Notes: generated by a model not told the origin, from the sequence alone. A DNA stretch of 55,126 nucleotides from Kitasatospora sp. MBT63 (GCF_000710465.2 NZ_JAIZ01000167.1:3171-58296), one strand, 5' to 3'. Counted from the first letter of the stretch, positions 32,169 through 40,389 are shown. Numbers and translations are program-made.

Positions 32169-32786
32169 TTAGAGCTGAGTCGCGGCGGGGAGTCGGCCAA
32201 GAATTGGCAGGGCTGTGAATGCCTCGGCGTAGGTCGTGCCGATCCGAGCACCCCAGAGCCGGCCGAGATGTTCGGCCATGGGGCCGAAGTGGGTTTCAAT
32301 GGGCTGTGAGGCGTGCTGCCGCAGTGCCTGCATCTTGGTGCTGAACGTGGCCGTGGTGTCCACGATCGTGTCCGCCCGTACCGGGCCGTCGAGCGTGAGT
32401 GAGTTGTAGGTGTCGCAGGTGTACAGCCGCTGAGGGTGTCCGGTGCTGATTACGGCGTCGGGCAGTGCGGCAAGTACGGCCTCGCTGATCCGCCGGTGGT
32501 CCGGATGGACGTCGCTGATGGGGTGAGTGACCACGACGTTGGGGCAGAGGTCGATGAGGAGCCGGTGAATCTCTGCGGGATCGAGCAGCTGGGCCTGGTG
32601 GAGGAGCGCGCCGAGCGCCTTCGTGCCGGCCGCAGCCTCGGAGTCCCGCTCGGCACTGTGGGACGGTACGGCGACGGTCACCGGTGCGTGGGCTGCGTGA
32701 TGGGCGAGTGTGCCGCCCGCCCACAGTTCGGCGTCGTCGGGATGCGCGAAGATGGCCAGGACGGAGCCTGGGAAGGTGGCAGTCAC
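32169..32786 (-). CDS. PIG-L/LmbE-type deacetylase
   Basis: GTG 32786 overlaps the exonuclease stop (GTGA). The N-terminal motif AHPDDAE (residues 14-20) and the later HPDH give the zinc ligands of the PIG-L/LmbE fold. Relatives deacetylate N-acetylglucosamine conjugates (mycothiol MshB, GPI precursors, teicoplanin-type antibiotics). Length of 205 residues is normal. Next to glycosyltransferases it probably deacetylates an N-acetyl sugar after transfer. Substrate unknown. Confidence 0.85.
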   Translation of the reverse strand: MTATFPGSVLAIFAHPDDAELWAGGTLAHHAAHAPVTVAVPSHSAERDSEAAAGTKALGALLHQAQLLDPAEIHRLLIDLCPNVVVTHPISDVHPDHRRISEAVLAALPDAVISTGHPQRLYTCDTYNSLTLDGPVRADTIVDTTATFSTKMQALRQHASQPIETHFGPMAEHLGRLWGARIGTTYAEAFTALPILGRLPAATQL

Positions 32787-33655
32787 CACAGCCCCAGCTT
32801 CTCGACGACTTCGGCGGCCTTGGGCAGCTTCGGCGTGGGGTGGCCGGTCGGGGTGAGTGGCACGTCGAGGTCGCGGTTCATCCGGATCATGGACTGCCAG
32901 CGCAGGACGTTGGGCCAGGCTGCCTCCACGGCCTTGCCCTTGGCTCCGGTGAGTCGGCCGGAGGCGAGCAGACCGTCGAGCTGGAGGCCGTCGGCGAGGA
33001 GCGTGGCGGCGGCCTTGGGGCCGATGCCCTTGACGCCGGGGATGTTGTCGGCGGGGTCGCCGGTCAGGGCCCGGTAGTCCGGCCACTGCTGGGGCGTGAC
33101 GTGGTACCGCTCCTGGACTTCCTGCGGGGTGATCAGGCGGCGGGTGGCCTTCCGAGACCGGTTGATGATCTGGATTTGATCGGAGAGCAGCTGGTAGTAG
33201 TCGGCGTCGCGGGACATGATCCGTACCGGCCGGGTGGCAGCTGCCCGGGTGGCGAGGGTTCCGATCACGTCGTCAGCCTCGGCGTCGTCGATCTCGACCC
33301 ATCGGATGCCGATCAGGTCGAGTCCGTCCTTGACCGGCTGGAGGAACTGCAGGGGCTTGAGAGCTTCGGGGGTGCTCTCCCGGTTGGCCTTGTAGGCGGC
33401 GTCCTCGGTGCTGCGCTCGGCGCTGCCCTGCTGGCCGTCGAAGACAGCGATGACCTCGGGTGCGGCCACGTCAACGTCATCGCGCAGGGTCGCACCGAGC
33501 AGCGCGAAGAAGGCAAAGAGGCCGGTCAGCTCGCGGGTCTTGTCGCGGGAGAAGATGGCAGCGGGAAAGCCAAAGGTGCCCGCCCACAGCACATTGAAGG
33601 CGTCAACGAGAAGCAGTGGAGCGGGGGTTGCAGGCTGGGTGCGTTCGGGCATCAC
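32783..33655 (-). CDS. 5'-3' exonuclease / FEN-like nuclease
   Basis: 290 residues. Starts GTG 33655 or ATG 33652, coupled to the glycosyltransferase stop. The fold is clear: LLLVDAFNVL, AVFDGQQGSAER (analogous to FDxxxxxxR), DDAEADDVIGTLA and SRDADYYQLL (acidic clusters), then the H3TH region GDPADNIPGVKGIGPKAA. This is the polymerase I 5'-nuclease / phage T5 exonuclease family. A phage may use it in replication, but here it is within the biosynthetic run and may instead act with the reverse transcriptase. Confidence 0.85.
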   Translation of the reverse strand: MMPERTQPATPAPLLLVDAFNVLWAGTFGFPAAIFSRDKTRELTGLFAFFALLGATLRDDVDVAAPEVIAVFDGQQGSAERSTEDAAYKANRESTPEALKPLQFLQPVKDGLDLIGIRWVEIDDAEADDVIGTLATRAAATRPVRIMSRDADYYQLLSDQIQIINRSRKATRRLITPQEVQERYHVTPQQWPDYRALTGDPADNIPGVKGIGPKAAATLLADGLQLDGLLASGRLTGAKGKAVEAAWPNVLRWQSMIRMNRDLDVPLTPTGHPTPKLPKAAEVVEKLGLW

Positions 33656-34791
33656 GAGACCGCCTCTAGGAAGAGTTCAGCGATCCGGTGGGGGGCGAAG
33701 TCGCCTGCGCGCCGGTACACGGCCTGTGTAGTCGCGCCGTACAGTATGGCATCGTCCAGCAGCGCGGTTGCGGTCTTCAGGAGGCCCTGGGGCCCGGTGT
33801 CGTGGTCGGTGAGCAGGTGTTCGCCGTGGCCGGTGGGCTCGATGAGGTCGGGCAGGTTGCCGACGCGGTAGGCGATGACAGGTGTGCCGACGCTCATGGC
33901 TTCCAGCGCGACGAGGCCGAAGGTCTCCTTGTGGCTGGGCACGATGACCGCGGCGGCGCCGGCGAGCCAGTCGGGCACGTCGGACCAGGGCAGTGCACCG
34001 CGGAGGCTGACGTTGGGGCACTGGTCGGCGAGGTGTCGGCAGCGATCCAGCAGGTGGCCCTGAGAGCCGTCCTGGTCCTCGAACCCGGCGGAGGCGAGGG
34101 CGATCTCCACGGTGCGGTCGAAGGTGGGGAGGGCTTCGAGGAGATCGGCAACGCCCTTCTCGGGGCCGAGGCGGGCCAGCACGCGGATAGGGGCGTTTCG
34201 TCGCAGTGCCTCGCGACGGGCTGCATGTGGTGCGGGACGGGCGGTCGGGTCGCTCATCAGGGCGTTGGGGACAACCTGGCCGAGCACAACCCAGTCGAAT
34301 GCCTGCTGCTGAACGCTGCGGGAGGGGAAGAGGATGCGCGTCGCGCGGGCGACGGCGGGCCCGGCGTCGACGATGTGTGGGGGGACGTGGACGGCGAGGG
34401 CTCGGCGGACGTGGGCGGGGAACTCACCGCGCAGGCGGCCGAGGCCCCACAGGGCGTCGGTGAACAGGACGGTGTCGATGCGGTGGCGCAGGGCCATGGC
34501 GTTGATCTGTGCCGCGAGTGATCCGTCCTGACGGGTGACAGCCTTGCGCAGGGCCTGGTCGTCGCACGGGAAGGTGATGCCCGAGATGGTCAGGTGGTCG
34601 ACGGTGACCCCGGGCAGGAGTTGAGAGTCGGAGTCGGGTTGGGGGGCGGCAGTGGCGATGACGGGGCGGTGGCCGGCCTGGGCGAGGCCCAGGGCGAGCG
34701 CGGCAGTGGCTCGTTCGATGCCGGCGGGGGCGTCAGGTGTCCAGGAGGCCAGGACGAGCAGCACTCCCCGGGATGTGGCGGTCGTGGTCAC
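33652..34791 (-). CDS. GT-B glycosyltransferase (GT4-like)
   Basis: GTG 34791, coupled to the PRTase stop; 379 residues. The C-terminal nucleotide-sugar site is HKETFGLVALEAMSVGTPVI, with Glu-x7-Glu, and RVLARLGPEKGVADLLEALP begins the second Rossmann domain. The N-terminal domain starts LLVLASWTPDAPAGIERATA. Such retaining enzymes transfer sugars from UDP- or GDP-donors, sometimes GlcNAc (as MshA). With the PIG-L gene two genes downstream it recalls the MshA/MshB pair of mycothiol synthesis. Acceptor unknown. Confidence 0.85.
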   Translation of the reverse strand: MTTTATSRGVLLVLASWTPDAPAGIERATAALALGLAQAGHRPVIATAAPQPDSDSQLLPGVTVDHLTISGITFPCDDQALRKAVTRQDGSLAAQINAMALRHRIDTVLFTDALWGLGRLRGEFPAHVRRALAVHVPPHIVDAGPAVARATRILFPSRSVQQQAFDWVVLGQVVPNALMSDPTARPAPHAARREALRRNAPIRVLARLGPEKGVADLLEALPTFDRTVEIALASAGFEDQDGSQGHLLDRCRHLADQCPNVSLRGALPWSDVPDWLAGAAAVIVPSHKETFGLVALEAMSVGTPVIAYRVGNLPDLIEPTGHGEHLLTDHDTGPQGLLKTATALLDDAILYGATTQAVYRRAGDFAPHRIAELFLEAVS

Positions 34792-35354
34792 GGGGTCGCC
34801 ACCTTCTTCGGCACTGGCAGCTGCCGGGTGTCGCCGGCGTGGGTGGTCTCCCAGGGGAAGACGACCCAGTTGTCCACGTCCCAGATCCATCCGTCGGGGC
34901 CCTCGGTGCAGCCCGCGTTGCGGCACAGGGCCAGCGTCTTCGGGACGGCCGAGCTGCCGAACCTTTGGCTCAGAGCATGGGCGACGGCGGTGAAGGTGGC
35001 ACCGGAACCGGCGATGTCGTCGACCAGGAGCACGGTTCCGTCGAACCGGTCCGGCAAGGTGTCGGGCAGGATCACGCTGACGTTGCCGGTGGCCTGCTGC
35101 CAGAGGGCGTCTGTTCGGTTGTGCCGGGCGGAGACGTTGTACAGCGGGACGTTCAGGCAGTCGGCGATGACGGTGGCCGGCCTGGTGCCGCCGTTGGCGA
35201 TGCCGACGACGGCGGTCACCGGCGGATCGAAGCCAGCAGCGGACTCGGCGAGGAGGCGGGCGGCGTCGTGGCACTGGTAGTGGGTGGGGGCGTAGGGCTC
35301 GCTTCGGGTGAAGAGCCGCCGCCCGCCAGTGGGCTGCCGGGTGGTGTCGGTCAC
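34788..35354 (-). CDS. Type I phosphoribosyltransferase
   Basis: 188 residues. The PRPP-binding loop VLLVDDIAGSGATF is canonical for type I PRTases, and AVVGIANGGTRPATVIADCL precedes it as the PPi-binding region. In 7-deazapurine antibiotic clusters (toyocamycin, huimycin) a PRTase joins the preQ0-derived base to ribose-5-phosphate. That gives a testable role here: preQ0 nucleotide formation. The long C-terminus with CRNAGCTEGPDGWIWDVDNW is less usual and contains two Cys. Confidence 0.85.
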   Translation of the reverse strand: MTDTTRQPTGGRRLFTRSEPYAPTHYQCHDAARLLAESAAGFDPPVTAVVGIANGGTRPATVIADCLNVPLYNVSARHNRTDALWQQATGNVSVILPDTLPDRFDGTVLLVDDIAGSGATFTAVAHALSQRFGSSAVPKTLALCRNAGCTEGPDGWIWDVDNWVVFPWETTHAGDTRQLPVPKKVATP

Positions 35355-36298
35355 GCTGCACTCCCGGCGGTGGGCAGCTGCAGGTCCTCGGGGCCAGTGA
35401 CGGGCAGGAAGGCGCTGATGCTGGTCGCACCGCCCGTGTTGCGCCAGGCGTAGCCGTCCGCACGCAGGACCGTGAAGCCGTCGGCGCTGCCGCGGGTACG
35501 CAACCGCACCCGCACTCCGTCGGGGACAGTGAGGGCATCGAAGGTGGCACGGGCCTCGTCGTCGGTGAGCATCTGCTGTTCGGCGATGGCCTTGCCTTCG
35601 CCGATGGGCAGCATCTGCAGGAAGGTGACGCCGCCGACGCCGAGCTTTGCGGCCTGCTCCAGCAGTTCCTGGGATTCGTGGTGGGTGGAGCGCATCAGCA
35701 CCATCTGGAACTGGACTCGGATGCCTTCGTCAACGGCAGCCCGGGTACCGGAGATCGCGCGGCGATAGCTGCCTTCTCCGCGCCAGGCGTCGTGGGTGGC
35801 CTCGGTGGCGCCGTCCAGGGAGACACGGATGGCGTCGAGCGCACCGGCCAGCTCGGAGGCACGACGGGCGAGGTGCCAGCCGTTGGTCGTGCAGCTGACC
35901 ACCGCACGCCCACCGGTGCGGATCGCGCGGGCAAAGTCGGGCAGGTCGCGCAGCAGCAGCGGCTCGCCGCCAGAGATATCCACGCCCAGGACACCGGAGG
36001 CAGCGATGTGCCCCGCCAACGTGCGGCGCTCCTCCGCGGTGGACTCGCGCACACCCTTGTCGTCCAGGCAGTGCGGGCAGGCGAGGTTGCAGCGCACGAT
36101 CGGCGAGAAGCACATGCTCAGCGGCGCTTTCGGGTTGAGCTGGCCGGGCTGGGCCTCCGGCCAGGCGGCGACCTCCTGCTCGTCGAGGCCGACGCAGCCA
36201 AGCGGTACGGGCCGCAAGGGCAGGTGGTTGGAGCCGACTGCCGGGTCGTGGACGACAGTCGTGCCGTCGATCTCGGCGGCGGCGAAGGTGCGGATCAT
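35351..36298 (-). CDS. Radical SAM enzyme
   Basis: 315 residues. The [4Fe-4S] motif is Cys70-Cys74-Cys77 (RCNLACPHC); ISGGEPLLL follows as the SAM-binding GGEP. No second cysteine-rich (SPASM) domain is evident at the C-terminus. It resembles MoaA/PqqE/AlbA-like enzymes rather than QueE. With QueE encoded separately, this second radical enzyme probably modifies the base, sugar or a peptide carrier. Coupled to both neighbours. Confidence 0.85.
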   Translation of the reverse strand: MIRTFAAAEIDGTTVVHDPAVGSNHLPLRPVPLGCVGLDEQEVAAWPEAQPGQLNPKAPLSMCFSPIVRCNLACPHCLDDKGVRESTAEERRTLAGHIAASGVLGVDISGGEPLLLRDLPDFARAIRTGGRAVVSCTTNGWHLARRASELAGALDAIRVSLDGATEATHDAWRGEGSYRRAISGTRAAVDEGIRVQFQMVLMRSTHHESQELLEQAAKLGVGGVTFLQMLPIGEGKAIAEQQMLTDDEARATFDALTVPDGVRVRLRTRGSADGFTVLRADGYAWRNTGGATSISAFLPVTGPEDLQLPTAGSAA

Positions 36299-37329
36299 GC
36301 GGTGATCACCTCGGCGTCGGTCAGGAGCTTGTCGGTGGCAGTGGCAAAGTCGTGGCCGCGCCCGGTGGGGGCGGGCCGGGCGAGCAGGGCCCGGTAGTGG
36401 GCGAGCGTGGCGGGCCAGGCGGTGAGCTTGCTATGCCACTGGGCGGCGGCATCCGGCGGGTCGAGGTGGTAGCCGACGGCCTGGCGCAGCGGGATGACCA
36501 GGCAGCCGGCGGCGATCAGCGCGGCGCCGAGGTGGGTGTCCTCCATGCCCCAGCCGATCCGGCCGAACTCCTCGGCGAAGCCGCCGATGTCCACCAGCCG
36601 CTCGCGGGGTACGCCGAGCAGCGCCGTGACGGCCATCCGGGGTAGGTCCCAGTCGTAGTAGAACCGCCCGTATCCGAGGTTCTGGAAGTCGTCGGTGGCG
36701 TCCAGGGGACGGCCGTCCAGTGGGTCGGTGAGCGTGATGCCGGAGTACGGCAGCGTGGTGTTGGTCGGTGGCGTCCAGGTGACGCGGTGGTCGGCGGCCA
36801 GTTGCGGCGCTCCTTCGGGCATCACTGGACTGCCAGATCCGCCCGGGTGGGGAAGGTTGTGTCGGAAGCCGGTCAGGACGGTCTCCGGCTGGGCGCGGGT
36901 AGCGAAGTCCGCGAGCACGTGCTTGGGCAGCACCATGTCCGCGTCCATGAACAGCAGGTTCTCGCTCTGTGCGAGACGGGCGCCGACGTTGCGGGCCGCG
37001 CCGGAGCCGGAGCGGGACACCAGCCGAACGGCAGTGGTGACTGCGGGGTGCCGGCGGGCGATCTCGAAGGTGGTGTCGGTCGAGGCGTCGTCCACGACGA
37101 TCACCTCCACCGGCCCGGCCGTGTGCTGCGCCGCAAGCGCGTCCAGCACCGTCGGTAGGGCGTAGGCGACGTTGCGGGCCGGAAGCACAACTGCCAGCGG
37201 GCGACCGACGGCGGCGTGCGCCGGGGTGGGCTGGTGCCAGCCGAGGCCGGTCCGGCCGTAGAACGCGCCGGTTAGGTGGCTGTGGTCGTTGGGGCGGGCT
37301 TTGAGCGTGTCGGCGAGCGTGCCGGTCAC
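36295..37329 (-). CDS. GT-A family 2 glycosyltransferase
   Basis: GTG 37329 overlaps the preceding stop (GTGA); an ATG at 37341 is also open. The domain begins LAVVLPARNVAYALPTVLDA, with VDDASTDTT and the metal-binding FMDADM (DxD) and a C-terminal WGMEDTHLG, the ED acid/base motif of chondroitin-polymerase-like GT2 enzymes (GT27-like). It is a likely inverting transferase. Two transferases of different folds suggest a disaccharide or two separate sugar additions. Confidence 0.85.
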   Translation of the reverse strand: MTGTLADTLKARPNDHSHLTGAFYGRTGLGWHQPTPAHAAVGRPLAVVLPARNVAYALPTVLDALAAQHTAGPVEVIVVDDASTDTTFEIARRHPAVTTAVRLVSRSGSGAARNVGARLAQSENLLFMDADMVLPKHVLADFATRAQPETVLTGFRHNLPHPGGSGSPVMPEGAPQLAADHRVTWTPPTNTTLPYSGITLTDPLDGRPLDATDDFQNLGYGRFYYDWDLPRMAVTALLGVPRERLVDIGGFAEEFGRIGWGMEDTHLGAALIAAGCLVIPLRQAVGYHLDPPDAAAQWHSKLTAWPATLAHYRALLARPAPTGRGHDFATATDKLLTDAEVITA

Positions 37330-37769
37330 GGCCACCTCCATTCGTCAAGGACGGCTGTGGCCTCGGCCCAGCCGTGGGGGTCGTGGACCCAGTGCAGGGC
37401 GGGCCTGGCCGGGTGGGCGAGCAGGTCGGTGAGGAGGACGAGGTAGGTGGGTTCCAGGACGAGTAGGACCCGGTTCGGGGCGCCTGTGGTCTGGAACTCC
37501 CGCTCCAGCTGCTCGGTGACGCGCGGTCGTAGCTGTTCTGCGCGGGGGATCGTGAGCTGGCGGTCGTAGGGCGGGATCGGGGTGTCGGCGTGCACGAGGC
37601 CGTGTTCGGCCGACAGGAAGCGGATGCGGTCCCGTGCGTGCCGGTGGCCAGCGAACCGTGCATGGAGGTGCGGGGCGATGCCGCCGGTGTACCGCTCCAG
37701 GGCGGGCAGCGGCCTGGACTCAGGGGCCTTGCGCCGGGAGCAGCCCGCTATCAGCAGGTCGGTGATCAT
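37326..37769 (-). CDS. DUF6884-like protein
   Basis: 147 residues from ATG 37769. Pattern: LLIAGCSRRKAP at the N-terminus, ALERYTGG, IRFLSAEHGLVHAD, PYDRQLT, then an alpha/beta C-terminus (RVLLVLEPTYLVLLTDLLAH). This order (GCSxxK, SAxxGL, YD) is that of the YaaA/DUF6884-type family found in phages and defence islands. The fold family includes proteins with DNA-modification or base-handling context. A role in nucleobase transfer is conceivable but not shown. Confidence 0.55.
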   Translation of the reverse strand: MITDLLIAGCSRRKAPESRPLPALERYTGGIAPHLHARFAGHRHARDRIRFLSAEHGLVHADTPIPPYDRQLTIPRAEQLRPRVTEQLEREFQTTGAPNRVLLVLEPTYLVLLTDLLAHPARPALHWVHDPHGWAEATAVLDEWRWP

Positions 37770-38326
37770 GCCGTCCTCACCACCCGCATGCCGATGCCGG
37801 GCGATCCCAGCTCGGCTGGAGCCGCGTTGAGGAACGTGCACCGCGCGTACAGCGGCAGGGAGTTGTAGGAGCCGCCACGGATGACGAAGCCGCCGCCGAT
37901 GGTCGGGCTGGAGGTCCACTCCCAGCACGTGCCGCCCATGTCGAACAGCCCAGTCGGTGTCGCCCCATCCGGGTAGGTGCCCACCGCGGTGAGGCCACCG
38001 GGGCCGCCTCGTAGGTTGGCCCGGCCGGCGCCCGGTTCCTCATCCCCCCACGGGTAGAGCCTGCGCTCGGGCCCGGAGGCCGCCCACTCCCACTCCACTG
38101 AGCGGGGCAGGCGCCCGCCGAGGTCGGCGGCCAAGCGCGCCGCCTGAGCGTGAACGAGCCCGGTCTGCGGGAGCGGGGCGTCGCCGTGGCCGACCTGGGC
38201 CAGGGTGATCAGCGTCGCCGTCCATACGAGGTCGGGCACCTTCACCGGGCGCTGCCGGTCACCGAACAGGCACGTTCCGCCCGGCACGGGTACCCACACC
38301 ACGGGCTGCGTCGTGCTGCTTTCCAT
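37766..38326 (-). CDS. FGE-sulfatase (SUMF1)-fold protein, partner of the RT
   Basis: ATG 38326 with GGGAGGAC upstream; 186 residues, shorter than enzymatic FGE. C-terminal signatures: LPRSVEWEWAASG, YPWGDEEPG, GLFDMGGTCWEWTSS, FVIRGGSYNSLPLYARC and GIGMRVVR. The catalytic cysteine pair of bacterial FGE (SYxCHxxYC) is not conserved: SYNSLPLYARC keeps only one cysteine. This C-type-lectin-like fold is the commonest target protein in diversity-generating retroelements, where the C-terminal region here (GGSY...GMR) would be variable. It may be a ligand-binding display protein. Confidence 0.75.
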   Translation of the reverse strand: MESSTTQPVVWVPVPGGTCLFGDRQRPVKVPDLVWTATLITLAQVGHGDAPLPQTGLVHAQAARLAADLGGRLPRSVEWEWAASGPERRLYPWGDEEPGAGRANLRGGPGGLTAVGTYPDGATPTGLFDMGGTCWEWTSSPTIGGGFVIRGGSYNSLPLYARCTFLNAAPAELGSPGIGMRVVRTA

Positions 38327-38340
38327 GATGCGTCCTCCCA

Positions 38341-39123
38341 TCATCCGGCGATCAGGAACAGGTCTTCGGCGTTGACGCCGGAACGGACCTGGCTCTTGCC
38401 CGGGTGGGGTTCGAGGCCGCACCGGGACAAGGACCGCGTGACCGCGTCCATGGCCTCGCGGGCCTGCTCCGCGTCCTGGCAGAACAAGCAGTAGTTGTCG
38501 GCGAACCGAGCGACCCGTCGCCCGGCCAGGGCCGCGTCCACGCGGGAGAGCCGGAGATTGATCAGTAGCGGTGCCAGCGCGGTGCCCGGCACGATCGGGT
38601 ACGGCAGCGGTTCCAGGACCCGCCGGAAGTGGCCAAGGAAGGTGCCGTCGGCGACGTGCTCGGCCAGCCAGTCGGTGACCTCGGCCGCGCTGGACCCGGC
38701 TGAGGTCTGGCGCACGTCCACGTCCGCCACCCACCGGTAGCCGGCTTGCAGGTGCCGGTCGGCGTCCCGCAGGGCCGTGATCCGGTTGCGGCCGGCCCGG
38801 TAGCCGGACACCCAGTCCGCGAATGCCCTCTGCTCCAAGATCGGTTCGATGGCGTTGCGCATCGCCCGCTGCACCACCCGGTCGGCGACGGTGGGGATCA
38901 CCGCCGTGAACTCCTTGCCGGTGTAGGCAGTGATCGACACCTCCCGCACTGGGCTGGGTTGCCAGGTGCCGGCGCGCAGCTGCTCAGCCAGTTCGGCGAG
39001 GCGGCCGGGCATGTCGGTGCGGAACCGTGCCCAGCTCATCCCGTCCGCTCCTGGTGCCCCGCCCCGGCGCATGCACGCGTGAGCCGCCCGCTTGAGGTGC
39101 TTGGGCTCGACGAGGAACGACAT
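38341..39123 (-). CDS. Unusual group II-like reverse transcriptase (FADN active site)
   Basis: 260 residues from ATG 39123. Order of motifs is as in group II intron-like RTs: GAPGADGMSW (RT1), IPTVADRVVQRAMRNAIEPI (RT2), GYRAGRNRITALRDADRHLQ, then WVADVDVRQTSA (motif A, catalytic Asp136, but the FF steric gate is lost), VPGTALAPLLINLRLSRVDA (usual QG replaced by PG), RRVARFADNYCLF (motif C FADN in place of YADD, so the second Asp is Asn) and GLEPHPGKSQV. No maturase/endonuclease tail. It may be a repurposed or weak polymerase. A longer frame to 39291 lacks homology. Confidence 0.85.
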   Translation of the reverse strand: MSFLVEPKHLKRAAHACMRRGGAPGADGMSWARFRTDMPGRLAELAEQLRAGTWQPSPVREVSITAYTGKEFTAVIPTVADRVVQRAMRNAIEPILEQRAFADWVSGYRAGRNRITALRDADRHLQAGYRWVADVDVRQTSAGSSAAEVTDWLAEHVADGTFLGHFRRVLEPLPYPIVPGTALAPLLINLRLSRVDAALAGRRVARFADNYCLFCQDAEQAREAMDAVTRSLSRCGLEPHPGKSQVRSGVNAEDLFLIAG

Positions 39124-39169
39124 CAGCGAATTTGCCCGCAGCGAGGCGGAGTTGGATAAGCTGGGCACA

Positions 39170-39268
39170 GCCCGAGTGGCAGGCAGGTTCCTGCTCCCCC
39201 CTCTACACGCTTGGCCGCTAACCCACACGCGCGGCCTCGGGGAGCCGGAAGGACCACCCCACTCGGGC
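39170..39268 (-). ncRNA. Candidate structured RNA between queE and the RT gene
   Basis: Perfect 10-bp inverted repeat: minus-strand GCCCGAGTGG (39268-39259) and CCACTCGGGC (39179-39170), enclosing 79 nt. Inside are GGCCGC...GCGGCC (6-bp stem, 12-nt loop) containing GGGTTAGCGG, and GCAGG/CCTGC. The closing stem, position and size recall retron ncRNAs or DGR templates, which lie next to the RT gene. Retron a1/a2 pairing around TTAGC was not found. Covers most of the 157-nt gap 39124-39280. Confidence 0.45.
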
Positions 39269-39280
39269 GTTGTGCTGTCC

Positions 39281-40000
39281 TCACCGGCCACGTTCGTCCT
39301 CCCAGAGCAGCACGTGCAGGCGGGTGCTGAGATTCCAGCCGCGCTCCAGTACCGCGTCGGCGAGCTTCCGCATTCCGCCGATCACCGCGTCGCTGTTCGT
39401 CCCCTCCGGCATCACCCATGTGTCGGTGAGGGCGAACTCGGCTACCAGCCGTCCGACTTCGTCCAACTCGGCGACGTCGCTCACGACGAACTTGAAGCGG
39501 GCCTTTCCACAACCGGCCAAAGCCCGGAGAGCCTTCGGGCTGGTCCTGCGGTCGCTCGGCGCAGCGAAGCTGGCGAGTTTAGGCGAGACGTTGAACGCCT
39601 CCACCAGCTCGACCACCTCGGGCAGCGGCGCGATCGTGCCGTTGGTCTCGATCTCGATCCCGTATCCGGGCAGCAGACGCAGCAGCGGCAGCAGGGCACG
39701 CTGTTGCATCAGCGGCTCGCCGCCGGTGACGACCAGGTGCTTCCCCGGCTGGCTCGTCAGCCAGTCGGCGAGCTGCTCGGCGGTGTAGTGCTGAGCAACG
39801 TTCGCGGGGTCGAATCGGGCGCGGTCCCAGGTGTCAGGGGTGTCGCACCGCGGGCAGTGCAGGTTGCATCCCCACAGGCGCAGGAAGTACGTGAGCTGGC
39901 CGGTGCTGGCGCCTTCGCCCTGAAAGGTGGGGCCGAATCGCTCCCTCACGAGTAGCGGCCGCTCCACAGCCGGCGGAAGCAGCACGGTGGGGGCGGTCAC
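39281..40000 (-). CDS. queE: 7-carboxy-7-deazaguanine synthase
   Basis: 239 residues, GTG 40000, coupled to queD. Radical-SAM cysteines are Cys45, Cys49 and Cys52 (CNLHCPRC), with GPTFQGEG substrate motif and TGGEPL. Converts 6-carboxytetrahydropterin to 7-carboxy-7-deazaguanine using SAM and Mg2+. Complete and apparently functional. Confidence 0.93.
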   Translation of the reverse strand: MTAPTVLLPPAVERPLLVRERFGPTFQGEGASTGQLTYFLRLWGCNLHCPRCDTPDTWDRARFDPANVAQHYTAEQLADWLTSQPGKHLVVTGGEPLMQQRALLPLLRLLPGYGIEIETNGTIAPLPEVVELVEAFNVSPKLASFAAPSDRRTSPKALRALAGCGKARFKFVVSDVAELDEVGRLVAEFALTDTWVMPEGTNSDAVIGGMRKLADAVLERGWNLSTRLHVLLWEDERGR

Positions 40001-40389
40001 CGTGCCACCTCGAACTCGGCCATGGACGTCGGCGTCTCCGAGACACGGACCGCGGACAGCTGGCCGGGGATGGCCGACTCGACGTTGTCGATGAACCAGC
40101 CGGCCAGGTACTCAGCCAGGTTCTCCGACGTCGGCACGATCGGCAGGACCTCGTTGAGCACGCGGTGGTCGAGCGTTGTGTCGATGTACGCCTTCACCGG
40201 GCCGAGGTCTCCGAAGTCCGTAACGAACCCGGGCCCATCCAGCTCCTGCGCGGTGAGAATGAACTCGACCTCGTAGGAGTGACCGTGCATGCGCGCGCAC
40301 TGGTGACCGGGGGCCAGGCCGGTGAGGAAGTGGGATGCCTCGAACCGGAATCGCTTTCCGATCCGGTGACGGCCGCGCACCGTGGTCAT
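39997..40389 (-). CDS. queD: 6-carboxytetrahydropterin synthase
   Basis: 130 residues, ATG 40389 overlapping the queC stop. Zinc ligands His20, His35 and His37 and catalytic Cys31 are present (FEASHFL; CARMHGHSYE). The upstream codons in this frame are shadow. Converts dihydroneopterin triphosphate to CPH4. Confidence 0.93.
   Translation of the reverse strand: MTTVRGRHRIGKRFRFEASHFLTGLAPGHQCARMHGHSYEVEFILTAQELDGPGFVTDFGDLGPVKAYIDTTLDHRVLNEVLPIVPTSENLAEYLAGWFIDNVESAIPGQLSAVRVSETPTSMAEFEVAR

Noticed and set aside
39170..39268. Calling the element a retron msr-msd
   Set aside because: The RT lacks retron VTG and YADD motifs, and no a1/a2 pair correctly flanks the TTAGC motif.
37766..39280. A full DGR with identifiable TR/VR
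   Set aside because: I compared the last ~180 nt of the FGE gene with the RT-queE gap and adjacent sequence and found no near-identical pair differing at adenines. Only a DGR-like call is kept.
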